Shown here piece by piece: positions 44,220-52,417 of a stretch of DNA of 64,000 bases (its first letter is position 1; every line of letters begins with the position of its first letter). The notes beneath the pieces are model-generated. The model was not told where the DNA came from, ran no database searches, and saw only the letters and a program-made list of their open reading frames with translations. The translations under genes were made by a program, and so were the position numbers. Origin of the DNA: Geminicoccaceae bacterium (GTDB lineage: Bacteria; Pseudomonadota; Alphaproteobacteria; Geminicoccales; Geminicoccaceae); NCBI GenBank assembly GCA_028285265.1, contig JANQPX010000055.1:62001-126000 (forward strand), in the 5' to 3' direction.

Positions 44220-45089
44220 ATGGACCAGCTATCGGCAAACGCTGCCCGTCAGATATCTGCTCAGGTCAGTGCCGCAACGACAAAGGCGCCACTGACGTTT
44301 ATACAACGACAGGAAACGAAGCCCGTCTTTTACAGTTCGGCGTCAACCGGGGGCGCACCAAAGATTTTGTTCCAGTCCGAAGATCACGACGTTCCGATTT
44401 TCGACATGCGACCCATCGCATCCGTGCTGTCCATCGATCACGAAGGTTTCGAACTTCGTCAGCATGCGACGGATGTCGACGATCTCTATGACGACAAGGC
44501 GATCAACAGCGTCTATGCACAAGAAATCGAGGAGCTGCTCCTCCGGCGTTTTGGTGCGAGCCAGGTCCATATTTTCGACGTCACCCGTCGTTCGGATGCG
44601 GGCGCCGGCGCCAGCAACCCTGACGGATCACGTGGACCCGCAGGCCGACTGCATGTTGACTACACCGCGAAAAGTGGACCGCAGCGCGTTCGTGACGTTC
44701 TTGGCGACGAAGAAGCCGACCGCCTGACAGCGAATGACATTCGGGTCCTGCAGGTCAATGTTTGGCGTCCGATTAGCGGCCCGGTAAGACGTTCACCGCT
44801 AGCGTTGGCCGACGCTTCCACCGTGCGGACTGAAGATCTCATCGCTACCGATCAGATCTTCCCGGATCGTGTTGGCGAGATCTATAGTATCGCTCACTCG
44901 CCTGAACAGCGTTGGTATTATGCTCCGGAAATGGCAAGGGATGAGGTGCTTCTCATCAAGGGCTGGGACAGCTTGGAAGATGGCCGCGCCCGATTTACGC
45001 CCCATGGCGCGTTCAATCTTCCTGATACCCCAGCTGGGGCGCCGCCACGCGAGAGTATCGAGGTGCGAACCCTGGTCGTGATGGCCTGA
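44220..45089 (+). CDS. CmcJ/NvfI-type Fe(II)/2-oxoglutarate oxidoreductase
   Basis: 289 residues from ATG 44220, supported by AAGGAG 7 bases upstream (another in-frame ATG lies at 44138). It matches the CmcJ/NvfI/AsaB group: PIFDMRP, H-x-D in GRLHVDYTAKSGPQRV (about 145), VLQVNVWRPISGPVRRSPLALAD, GEIYSIAHSPEQRWYYAPEM, DEVLLIKGWDS and the distal His in ARFTPHGAFNLPDTP with a following Arg (ESIEVRTLV). Known relatives oxidise cephalosporin, fungal or gibberellin substrates. In a catabolic bacterium the substrate is unclear. It follows a GcvA-like LysR gene. Confidence 0.82.
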   Translation: MDQLSANAARQISAQVSAATTKAPLTFIQRQETKPVFYSSASTGGAPKILFQSEDHDVPIFDMRPIASVLSIDHEGFELRQHATDVDDLYDDKAINSVYAQEIEELLLRRFGASQVHIFDVTRRSDAGAGASNPDGSRGPAGRLHVDYTAKSGPQRVRDVLGDEEADRLTANDIRVLQVNVWRPISGPVRRSPLALADASTVRTEDLIATDQIFPDRVGEIYSIAHSPEQRWYYAPEMARDEVLLIKGWDSLEDGRARFTPHGAFNLPDTPAGAPPRESIEVRTLVVMA

Positions 45090-45099
45090 TAAGGTCAAT

Positions 45100-45155
45100 G
45101 TCCGGTCTTGATCGCGCCCGCTGCCATCATCGGTAGTGGCGAGATCAGGCCGGAC
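45100..45155. terminator. Imperfect long hairpin between convergent genes
   Basis: GTCCGGTCTTGATC at 45100-45113 and GAGATCAGGCCGGAC at 45141-45155 are nearly complementary, giving a stem of about 12-14 pairs with bulges around a 27-base loop. It lies between the CmcJ-like gene and the convergent azoreductase gene, where a bidirectional terminator is expected. There is no T-run. Confidence 0.35.
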
Positions 45156-45206
45156 AGATCAGTTATGGGCCGATCTCTTGGGATGCGACGCGTCTATGTG
45201 TTCGCA

Positions 45207-45863
45207 TCAGGCAGAGATCAATTCCTGGCGTTGCGATGGCCTAGGGGCCATCGATTCCTGTGTCGGTTTCAGTCCAGAAAGCGTCAAGATTCTTTGCAGA
45301 GCCGCGGCGTCTGCGTCTCCTGGATCAATGCCATTAAGATCGCTGGCGAGGAGATAGACGTCGGATATGCCGATGAAGCCAAGAATATGGCGGAGATAAG
45401 GCCAGGCGAAGTCAATCTCGCTGCCTGCTTTCGTGCCACCCGACGTGAGCACGATATAGGCTGTTTTTCCTGTCAAAAGGCCCTCTGGACCATCCGGCGT
45501 GTATCGAAAAGCCTCCTTCGCGCGGGTGACCATATCGATCCAAGCCTTGACGGCTGCCGGGACACCGAAATTGTAGATCGGTGTGGCGAGAACGAGGATA
45601 TCAGCTTCTTTCAGCTCGTTCAGCAAAGCATCTGAGTAAGCAAGAACCGAGCGTTGGTTGGACGTGCGCTCAGATGGAGCGGTAAAGTTCGCATCGATCC
45701 AAGGCGCATCGACGAAGGGCAAGCCCTCGGCGAGATCCCGCTTTTGAAGTGATACCCCATCGTGGAGACCCTGAAGGCGTTCGATTAAGGCAGATGCAAG
45801 CTTGCGACTGCGAGACCCACTTCGGCGCATGCTACCGTCGACGCGAAGAATGTTGACTGTCAT
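45207..45863 (-). CDS. azoR: FMN-dependent NADH-azoreductase/NAD(P)H oxidoreductase (AzoR family)
   Basis: 218 residues from ATG 45863 (AGGAAGG upstream). The flavodoxin-like fold shows the phosphate loop start NILRVDGSMRRSGSRSRKLA, ADILVLATPIYNFGVPAAVKAWIDMVTRAKEAF (motifs at about 88-120, hallmark of AzoR) and AYIVLTSGGTKAG. Members reduce quinones, azo compounds or nitro groups with NAD(P)H. It follows the SDR gene by 67 bases and shares the promoter facing the LysR gene at 46819. A longer start at 46001 would overlap the SDR gene. Confidence 0.87.
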   Translation of the reverse strand: MTVNILRVDGSMRRSGSRSRKLASALIERLQGLHDGVSLQKRDLAEGLPFVDAPWIDANFTAPSERTSNQRSVLAYSDALLNELKEADILVLATPIYNFGVPAAVKAWIDMVTRAKEAFRYTPDGPEGLLTGKTAYIVLTSGGTKAGSEIDFAWPYLRHILGFIGISDVYLLASDLNGIDPGDADAAALQRILTLSGLKPTQESMAPRPSQRQELISA

Positions 45864-45930
45864 TGTGCTGACCTTCCTAACTGTGCAGGAACCTATCGGA
45901 GATGCCGGCCGCAAGAACGTGACGGCTCGA

Positions 45931-46680
45931 CTAAACCTGTGCCCAACCGCCATCGACAGCGAGTTCTTCACCCTGGATGAATGAGGCATCAGCAGAGGCA
46001 AGGAAGGTCACCGCTTTGGCAATCTCCTCTGGATGGCCAAAGCGCTTGAGCGGTACCTGTTCGACAAGATTGCTCGCGAAGCCATCAATTGTTGTCTGAT
46101 CAAAGCCCATCTTTTCATAGATTGGGGTCTCGACAGGACCCGGGCTGACCGCCGTCACACGGATCCCGCGAGGACTAAGCTCATTGGCGAACACGCGAAC
46201 GAACGACCTAACGGCGGCTTTGGAGGCGGTATAGATCGATGACATCGCCATGCCACGTTGATTGACGACTGACGTGTTGAAGATGATCGTTCCTCTGTCT
46301 TCAAGAGCAGCTGCAACTTGCTGCGCCGTGAAGAATGCACCCTTCACGTTGACATCAAATGTTCGGTCAAAAAATGCTTCGTCGACGTCGCCGACTGGCG
46401 CCATGAGTGCAATGCCTGCATTGACAAAAGCGATATCGATCTTGCCAAGTTCCTGCTTCGCTGTCGTGACCATCTGCCTGATATCATCGAGCGACGTGAC
46501 ATCAGCCTTGATAGTCACAAGATCATGTCCGATGTCCCGCCGTGCCTGATCTAGTCCTTTTTCGTTGCGTCCGGCGATAGCAACATGCGCGCCGAGGCGA
46601 TGAAAACGTTTCGCCGTAGCGAGGCCTATGCCAGAGGCTCCTCCGGTAATCAGGACGGTCTTGCCATCAAAGGTCATCAT
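45931..46680 (-). CDS. Short-chain dehydrogenase/reductase (SDR, classical)
   Basis: 249 residues, the standard classical SDR length: cofactor loop VLITGGASGIGLATAKRF, IAGRNEKGLDQARRDIG (Arg after the second strand favours NADP), VNAGIALMAPV, catalytic Ser/Tyr/Lys in NTSVVNQRGMAMSSIYTASK and VSPGPVETPIYEKM with ELAVDGGWAQV at the end. It probably reduces or oxidises a small carbonyl/alcohol. With azoR it forms a two-gene unit divergent from a LysR regulator, a layout typical of quinone/electrophile defence. Confidence 0.92.
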   Translation of the reverse strand: MMTFDGKTVLITGGASGIGLATAKRFHRLGAHVAIAGRNEKGLDQARRDIGHDLVTIKADVTSLDDIRQMVTTAKQELGKIDIAFVNAGIALMAPVGDVDEAFFDRTFDVNVKGAFFTAQQVAAALEDRGTIIFNTSVVNQRGMAMSSIYTASKAAVRSFVRVFANELSPRGIRVTAVSPGPVETPIYEKMGFDQTTIDGFASNLVEQVPLKRFGHPEEIAKAVTFLASADASFIQGEELAVDGGWAQV

Positions 46681-46795
46681 GGGGGCCTTTCGTTAGGTGT
46701 GGCCTTCGCCAAACAGCCATGTTTGGCTGAAGTCTTGATCCTTCGACCACGGTAATTTTTCTTCTTGAGTTAAAAAACAGCGTTCTAAGCAAATG

Positions 46796-46818
46796 ATTTT
46801 TCTGATAACCAGAAAAAT
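46796..46818. promoter_or_regulatory. Perfect inverted repeat abutting the LysR start codon
   Basis: ATTTTTCTG and CAGAAAAAT are exact reverse complements around ATAAC. The repeat ends immediately before the ATG at 46819. Its T-rich/A-rich arms fit the T-N11-A form of LysR sites, and its place lets the regulator block its own translation/transcription start while activating the SDR-azoR unit. Confidence 0.65.
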
Positions 46819-47736
46819 ATGAACGAGCTTGAAGAAATTCGAACCTTTGTCCAACTCGTTGACTCCGGTTCGTCAACTCGTGCCGCGGAACTGCGTGGCC
46901 TTGCCGTCTCGGCGATCAGTCGTCGTATGAAAGAGTTGGAGACGCGCCTTGGGGTGCAGTTGATTCAGCGCACGACCCGTCGGATGCATCTTACTGACGC
47001 GGGGCGGCTGTACTATGAACGCTGCACCCGGCTGCTTGCCGATCTAGCTGAGGCGGAAGCTGAAGTCGCAGAGCGAAGCAAGACGCTCAAAGGGAGGCTC
47101 AAGATTGCCGCGCCGGTTAGCTTTGGGACTGCCCATCTGACCCCGGCCATTGCCGCGTTCCTGCACGCACATCCCATGATCACCATCGATTTGGATATGA
47201 GCGATCGGCGTGTCGATCTGGTGGAGGAGGGGTTCGACCTCGCAGTGCGCATCGGTGAACTTGCGGACTCAAGCCTGACGGCACGACGCATTGCCGATGT
47301 GCGTCATGTGGTCTGTGCCGCACCCTCATTCTTTGAGACACATGGGCGCCCTTCGAAGCCGTCTCACCTCAAAGGCATGCCAGGCCTGTGCTACGGCAAT
47401 CTTCAGTATGCGGATGTCTGGCGCTATCGTGCGCCAGACGGCTCGAAGGGCAGCGTTCGTGTCGACGCACGTCTGACCTCGACCAATGGCGAAGCCTTGT
47501 GCGAGGCCGCTATCGCTGGCCTTGGCGTTTTATGCGAACCCAGCTTTATCGTCCATGGCGCGGTTGAAAAACAGCTCATCGAACCGGCGTTGACCCAGTA
47601 TCACTGGTATGACATGGGCATCTATGCGGTCTTTCCGTCAACGCGTTACCTCTCACCGAAGGTCCGAGCGTTGATCGATTTCCTCGCCGATCGTTTCGGC
47701 CCAGATCCCTACTGGGACGGTTTCCTAAAATCTTGA
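46819..47736 (+). CDS. LysR-family regulator
   Basis: 305 residues: winged helix IRTFVQLVDSGSSTRAAELR, AVSAISRRMKELETRLGVQL and a full effector domain (GRLKIAAPVSFGTAHLTPAI; MSDRRVDLVEEGFDLAVRIG; LCEAAIAGLGVLCEPSFIVH). This is the subgroup whose targets are often quinone reductases and SDRs. It faces the SDR-azoR unit across 138 bases with a perfect palindrome at its own start. Confidence 0.92.
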   Translation: MNELEEIRTFVQLVDSGSSTRAAELRGLAVSAISRRMKELETRLGVQLIQRTTRRMHLTDAGRLYYERCTRLLADLAEAEAEVAERSKTLKGRLKIAAPVSFGTAHLTPAIAAFLHAHPMITIDLDMSDRRVDLVEEGFDLAVRIGELADSSLTARRIADVRHVVCAAPSFFETHGRPSKPSHLKGMPGLCYGNLQYADVWRYRAPDGSKGSVRVDARLTSTNGEALCEAAIAGLGVLCEPSFIVHGAVEKQLIEPALTQYHWYDMGIYAVFPSTRYLSPKVRALIDFLADRFGPDPYWDGFLKS

Positions 47737-48096
47737 AATGCTGCCAAAAGATCTAGAGGCTTGTAGCCTTAAGGAGCGTTGGTACAGGGTTCTTGGAATG
47801 GGAGACGTTAGCTTCTGCTCGAGGTTGTAAGGCACGCACTGAGATCGATTCAATGGCTCCATATTCTGATGGGTTACAAACGACGTGTTCGAAGACGCTT
47901 GTCGCATACAGGCACGACAACGGTGCATCAGACGTGCTGATCTTGATCGAGATCAAGTTTCACAGCACCAAACTGCCCTCGGATGCTAGGCTTACATCGA
48001 AGCTCGTCGGACGCCGCCAAGAGCGCTGCGTCGAACCATGAACCGGATGCTGCATGACACATTCTTCTCTCCCTATGACAGGATGACGTTGCTGAA
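47737..48096. other. 360-base intergenic stretch
   Basis: Nothing gene-like is visible on either strand. It would contain the promoter of the FAD oxidoreductase at 48097 but I see no strong hexamers, repeat or terminator. Confidence 0.4.
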
Positions 48097-49284
48097 GTGA
48101 GAAGGGACATCGAAAGCTTTGATGTCATTGTGGTGGGGGCCGGTTTAATGGGCAGTGCCGCTGCACGTCATCTTGCTCTTCGCGGCAAAAGCGTTGCTTT
48201 GATCGGACCGGGCGAACCTCGGTCAAAGGCAACCGATCAAGGCGTCTTTGCGAGCCACTACGATCAGGCTCGGATCACCCGCCGACTGGATTCTGATCAG
48301 GTTTGGTCGTTGCTTTCATGCCAGTCAATCTCGCGTTACGCCGACATTGAGAACCGAGCAGGCAGAGATTTCTTTCATGATGTCGGCTCCGTTATGGCTG
48401 GCCCAAGGTCTGGACAAGGCAGTGACTTCGTCGCCAAAGCGCGTCGCGTCGGTGCAAAGCTTGGTATCGAACATGACGTCCTTGAAGGTGCGCAACTCGC
48501 TGAGCGGTTTCCATTTTTTCGGTTCCCTCCGGGTACTCAGGCGCTTCATGAGGCCAAGGGCGCTGGGCACATCAACCCGCGGCTTCATGTTGCCGCGGAG
48601 ATCGCTTGTGCTCAAACAGACCACTGTATCGTGGTGCCATATGAGGTAACGCACATCGCGGAATCATCGATGGGCATCACCGTCCATTGCTCTAACCAAA
48701 AGAGATATTCGGCAGAAAAGGTCGTCGTAGCATGTGGTGCCTATTCGGGGCGTTCCGGCCTTTTGCCTGATCCCCTTCCGATGAAAGTTTTTGCCCGGAC
48801 AATCGCCTTTTTCGAACTCGGCGAGGCCGAAGCCGCTCGCCTTAGGAACATGCCATCACTGGTTTACGTACCGCCTGATCTCTCGTGTGATCCTTATGTT
48901 TTGCCTCCAGTCATGTATCCGGATGGTAAAGTCTATCTGAAGATAGGCGGCGATCCCGAGGATGTTGAACTTTCTGGTGATCGAGAAATTGGGGACTGGT
49001 TCCGAAGCCATGGCGATGCGAATGTTGGCGCATTTCTTGCCGAGCAGCTTCTCAAGATCATGCCGGATCTAGACTTTGAACAGATTACCTATGGAAGTTG
49101 CGTCACGTCGTACACCAAGTCAGGAAAGCCGCTGATCTATGGTCAGACGGACAGAATTTTCGCACTCACGGGCGGCAATGGTGCGGGAGCAAAATGCGCT
49201 GATGAGTTGGGGCGGATTGCTGCGATCTTGATGACAGAAGGTAAAGTACCCAAGGGCTTGTACGAAGCGTCCTTCGGGCCTTGA
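48097..49284 (+). CDS. FAD-dependent oxidoreductase of the DAO family (sarcosine/amino-acid oxidase-like)
   Basis: 395 residues from GTG 48097. An FAD fold opens the protein (FDVIVVGAGLMGSAAARHLA) and the C-terminal FAD segment RIFALTGGNGAGAKCADELG closes it, as in monomeric sarcosine oxidase and solanapyrone-type DAO enzymes (about 390 residues). The middle contains GKVYLKIGGDPED, the substrate-side strand. It likely oxidises a secondary or N-methyl amine. The ribosome site is poor, so the start is less certain. It stands alone; an N-methyl amino acid substrate would fit the methylated-amine theme of the window. Confidence 0.85.
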   Translation: MRRDIESFDVIVVGAGLMGSAAARHLALRGKSVALIGPGEPRSKATDQGVFASHYDQARITRRLDSDQVWSLLSCQSISRYADIENRAGRDFFHDVGSVMAGPRSGQGSDFVAKARRVGAKLGIEHDVLEGAQLAERFPFFRFPPGTQALHEAKGAGHINPRLHVAAEIACAQTDHCIVVPYEVTHIAESSMGITVHCSNQKRYSAEKVVVACGAYSGRSGLLPDPLPMKVFARTIAFFELGEAEAARLRNMPSLVYVPPDLSCDPYVLPPVMYPDGKVYLKIGGDPEDVELSGDREIGDWFRSHGDANVGAFLAEQLLKIMPDLDFEQITYGSCVTSYTKSGKPLIYGQTDRIFALTGGNGAGAKCADELGRIAAILMTEGKVPKGLYEASFGP

Positions 49285-49538
49285 GCAGCGTCCCAACACG
49301 CCACATTTTGGCCACGCGACCCTCTGATATTCGTGCCCAGTTATGGCACGGCCTCGCTCGAAATCCGTCATTCAATGGTCGGTGCTGGAGGCTATTCTCA
49401 GCCCATCTCGGTCATTAAGATATCGAACATAACTGGACAAGCTTCGACGATGTTCAGCGGACTTCAACGCGGCGCGTGCTCGGCGTGCTGGCGGTGTGAC
49501 CGGCGTTGGTCGCCTGCTGCAAACGAGGGATACCAACC

Positions 49539-50051
49539 ATGATTACCTCCGGCTACGTCGCCGAGATGGCAGCCTACTCGCGCTGGCAGAACGACAACAT
49601 CTATCAAATCTGCGACGAGATCGGGCACGAGGAAAGGCAACGCGATCGGAGCCTGTTTTTCGGATCGATCCATCACACGCTGGACCACATGTGCGTGGTC
49701 AATCGGTCGATACTGACCTTCCTCGATGGAACCATGCCGGACCGGATTCTGCCCGATCAGGTAGTATGGTCAGACTGGGACAAACTGAAAGCCACCCGGT
49801 TGAGGCAGGACGACATTTTGTCGGCGGGAGGTCGCAATTGGAACGAGGCATGGCTCGGCGAGGAAATCGTCATGCGAAGCCCACGTCTTGACGATCCCCC
49901 AACCTTTCCTCGCTGGGTGATGGTGGTGCAACTCTTCAATCACCAGACCCATCACCGAAGCCAGGTCACCAGTGTGTTACACACCATGGGCATCGACTAT
50001 GGTGCGACGGATATCCCGTGGCGCCCTGGAGCAGGGTATTTCGCGGGATAG
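49539..50051 (+). CDS. DinB-family protein
   Basis: 170 residues from ATG 49539 (CGAGGGA 8 bases upstream). The four-helix DinB fold is shown by MAAYSRWQNDNIYQICDEIG, the first metal His region FFGSIHHTLDHMCVVNRSIL and the second pair in VVQLFNHQTHHRSQVTSVLH, with a GIDYGATDIPW end typical of the family. Members are metal-dependent thiol transferases or of unknown role. It is 254 bases from the DAO gene and not clearly in an operon. Confidence 0.88.
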   Translation: MITSGYVAEMAAYSRWQNDNIYQICDEIGHEERQRDRSLFFGSIHHTLDHMCVVNRSILTFLDGTMPDRILPDQVVWSDWDKLKATRLRQDDILSAGGRNWNEAWLGEEIVMRSPRLDDPPTFPRWVMVVQLFNHQTHHRSQVTSVLHTMGIDYGATDIPWRPGAGYFAG

Positions 50052-50052
50052 G

Positions 50053-50256
50053 TCGTTTGAGCAAATCGTCAGTGCCCGAAGACCCAACAATGTCGCCGGC
50101 GAGGCGCATCAGGCACTCGTCGCCAATCTGGTGAGATAGTACTTTCACGACCGGCTCTCGATGATCGCCGAAGCGATGAAGAGTGAGAACCCGGAGCAGG
50201 CGAAGACTAAAGGGGAGGCCCTTCTTGTCGGCATGGCAGCATCATCGATGGTTTGA
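50053..50256 (+). pseudogene. Remnant of a regulator-like gene with an internal stop
   Basis: One frame of 67 codons reads SFEQIVSARRPNNVAGEAHQ, a TAG stop, then YFHDRLSMIAEAMKSENPEQ and GEALLVGMAASSMV before a TGA. The last part resembles the C-terminal helices of TetR-type regulators (LLVGMAAS). The in-frame stop and missing start show it is broken. Confidence 0.35.
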
Positions 50257-50323
50257 TGGCGGCCTGGCGGTCAATGAGCCCGGTTAGCAGACATTAGACT
50301 GATCCCTCCGGGCCGGCCATTTG

Positions 50324-50815
50324 TCAGTGCTGATCGTTCGAGATGGCGTCGCAAGGAACGCTTGGGTGGGCCTTGTAGGTTTCGGCGATGAAGTGGGTGG
50401 TGTATCGCACGATGCTATCGACTCCATCGAACAGGCGATCACAAGTGTCTTGATACTCGACCATGTCCCTGAAATTGCCGATCAGGACAGCATCCAGTTC
50501 ACCCGTCACGCCATAGGCATATGCGATTGCTTGCTCTTCTCTTAGGGCACTGGCGAATGCCTCGCGGTCAGCGCGCGTATGGTCCTTTGTGGTGACGGTG
50601 ATGATTGCCTTCAATCCACGACCCAGCTTCGCTGCGTCGGCGAGAAAGACATTGTCCGTGAGGATGCTCTTCGCTCGGAGAGCACGAACGCGTCGAAGGC
50701 AAGTGGACGCTGTTGAACCGACCTGCTCAGCCAGTTCTGCATGGGTGATATCACCACGTTTTTGCAGTGTTTCAACGATACGGATGTCCAAGGCGTCCAT
50801 TTCGACCTCATGCAA
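50324..50815 (-). CDS. Lrp/AsnC-family transcriptional regulator
   Basis: 163 residues: winged helix (LDIRIVETLQKRGDITHAEL; STASTCLRRVRALRAKSILT) and an RAM effector fold (AIITVTTKDHTRADREAFAS; YAYGVTGELDAVLIGNFRDM). Such local Lrp proteins sense an amino acid and switch on an exporter or a catabolic gene. It is divergent from the DMT-superfamily transporter, 85 bases away, and probably regulates it. Confidence 0.92.
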   Translation of the reverse strand: MHEVEMDALDIRIVETLQKRGDITHAELAEQVGSTASTCLRRVRALRAKSILTDNVFLADAAKLGRGLKAIITVTTKDHTRADREAFASALREEQAIAYAYGVTGELDAVLIGNFRDMVEYQDTCDRLFDGVDSIVRYTTHFIAETYKAHPSVPCDAISNDQH

Positions 50816-50900
50816 GATTTCTCCAGATTATTGGCGAATTCGACCACAACTTGCAACGGAAGCCGGTATCCTTAGCTCGAACTTGCGGAGGGTATGGGCA

Positions 50901-51851
50901 GTGTCACGAACTCAGCTTGGTCTTTTCTTCTGCCTATCTTTTGTAACACTTGAGGCGTTCGGAGCCGTCTACCTTGGATCGGTCTTTCAGGAAGTCGACT
51001 CCTTTTTGATAGGTGTCTGGGTCTTTGGGATCGTGGTCGTTGGCTCTATCGGCTTTACCGGTTTTCTTCGTCGACCTGAGCTGACTGTTGCGCTGCGCTC
51101 AATGAAACTCATTGTCGCACTGAATCTCTATGCAGCGTTGACATGGAGCACCTACTTCATCGCAGTCCAAATCATCGAGCCAGCCGTTGTCTTTACAATC
51201 TTCTCCGGCGCCGTACCGCTCGGAACTATCTTTGCCGCTTGGATCGGCATCAAGGAAGCGCGCATGCCGAAGATGCGACTCGTCAATATCGGCAACAGCT
51301 TGATCGTCATCTCAATTATTGTCCTCGCCGCAACGACTGTAGCTGGCTTATCAGGATTTGTTCGAGGAGGTGCTCTTACAGCCTTGGTCGGTGTTATACT
51401 TTCTGCGCTCTCCGGCGTGTTCACTGCACTGGTTATTGTTTTCTCAGTGCGTCTGAACGCGAGGGGTGTAAGCCCAATAGCCCAGTTTGGTTTGCGATTC
51501 GTCCTCTACACCATGATCGCCCTCGCTGCCTTTCTATTGGGTGTGGATGAAAAAGATAATGAAGTCTCTGACCCTGACCTTGCCTTGATCGTGTTGATCG
51601 GTCTCCTGGTCATTGCTTTGCCACTCTACCTTGTGCAGAAAGCCGTCCCGCTGATACCCGCCCCAACGATCGCAGCGATGACCACGCTCGGCCCTGCGAT
51701 GGTGTTCGTGATGCAGCTTGTTGAAGGTCGCGTCATCTATGCAACGGCAACGCTTATAGGTCTGACAATCTACATGGCTGGTGCCCTTATTGCTGCGCTC
51801 GAAGCCATGCGTCCTACCCTGGCTAACCGGGCCACCGCTTCATCCCAGTAA
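50901..51851 (+). CDS. DMT/EamA-family transporter
   Basis: 316 residues from GTG 50901 (GCGGAGGG 8 bases upstream), with ten hydrophobic helices in two EamA-like halves (LNLYAALTWSTYFIAVQIIE near residue 76; LGPAMVFVMQLVEGRVIYAT near 270). Upstream in-frame readings cover the Lrp gene and are rejected. EamA proteins export amino acids or metabolites. Divergence from an Lrp regulator suggests amino-acid efflux. Confidence 0.82.
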   Translation: MSRTQLGLFFCLSFVTLEAFGAVYLGSVFQEVDSFLIGVWVFGIVVVGSIGFTGFLRRPELTVALRSMKLIVALNLYAALTWSTYFIAVQIIEPAVVFTIFSGAVPLGTIFAAWIGIKEARMPKMRLVNIGNSLIVISIIVLAATTVAGLSGFVRGGALTALVGVILSALSGVFTALVIVFSVRLNARGVSPIAQFGLRFVLYTMIALAAFLLGVDEKDNEVSDPDLALIVLIGLLVIALPLYLVQKAVPLIPAPTIAAMTTLGPAMVFVMQLVEGRVIYATATLIGLTIYMAGALIAALEAMRPTLANRATASSQ

Positions 51852-52417
51852 GCGCTGCTGTGCTGAAGCCCCGGATCGTCTGTTGCTGCAAAGAGCAGGT
51901 TCGCCCAAGTATTCTGCCGAAGCGGCTAAACACACTTAGCTCGAGAGTTAGCAGTTATGTTGTAAAAGTCGGTGTCCGAGGTCGGTGGGCAAGTTCGTTG
52001 GAATGTCATACCTATCGGTCATGCAGATTGAAATGTGCTTCCGAAAATACGCCCCATCTCGAGTTGGCTTCTAAGCTTCAATCGCGGACTGGAGTATACG
52101 GGCCATGTTCTACACAATCAGCTCCAAGCAGAACAAAGGGTTCCGGAAGCTAACTGTCCGACAGTAAGCCTTTGTCGACAGGTGCCAGCGAGCAATTGTG
52201 ACCCAGCGGCCTCTCCACCGCCTTCTTCAGACCCTGCATTGAGCGTGTCATGACGACTCGCTTTGCCTTGGAGCGAGAAGGAAGGGATGTGGTGGAGGAG
52301 AGAATGGGGCATCAATGACATCGACTTTGATCCTCATTGGCCTGATCCCCACGTCAAATCATTATCTATGACGATCCAGCCGAGAAGAATTATGCGTCAT
52401 CTGCGCAAAGGTTGGCT
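51852..52417. other. 566-base intergenic stretch without a recognisable gene
   Basis: Neither strand has a frame with protein-like character. It separates the DMT transporter from the convergent DmdA gene. No hairpin with a T-run was found. Confidence 0.4.
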
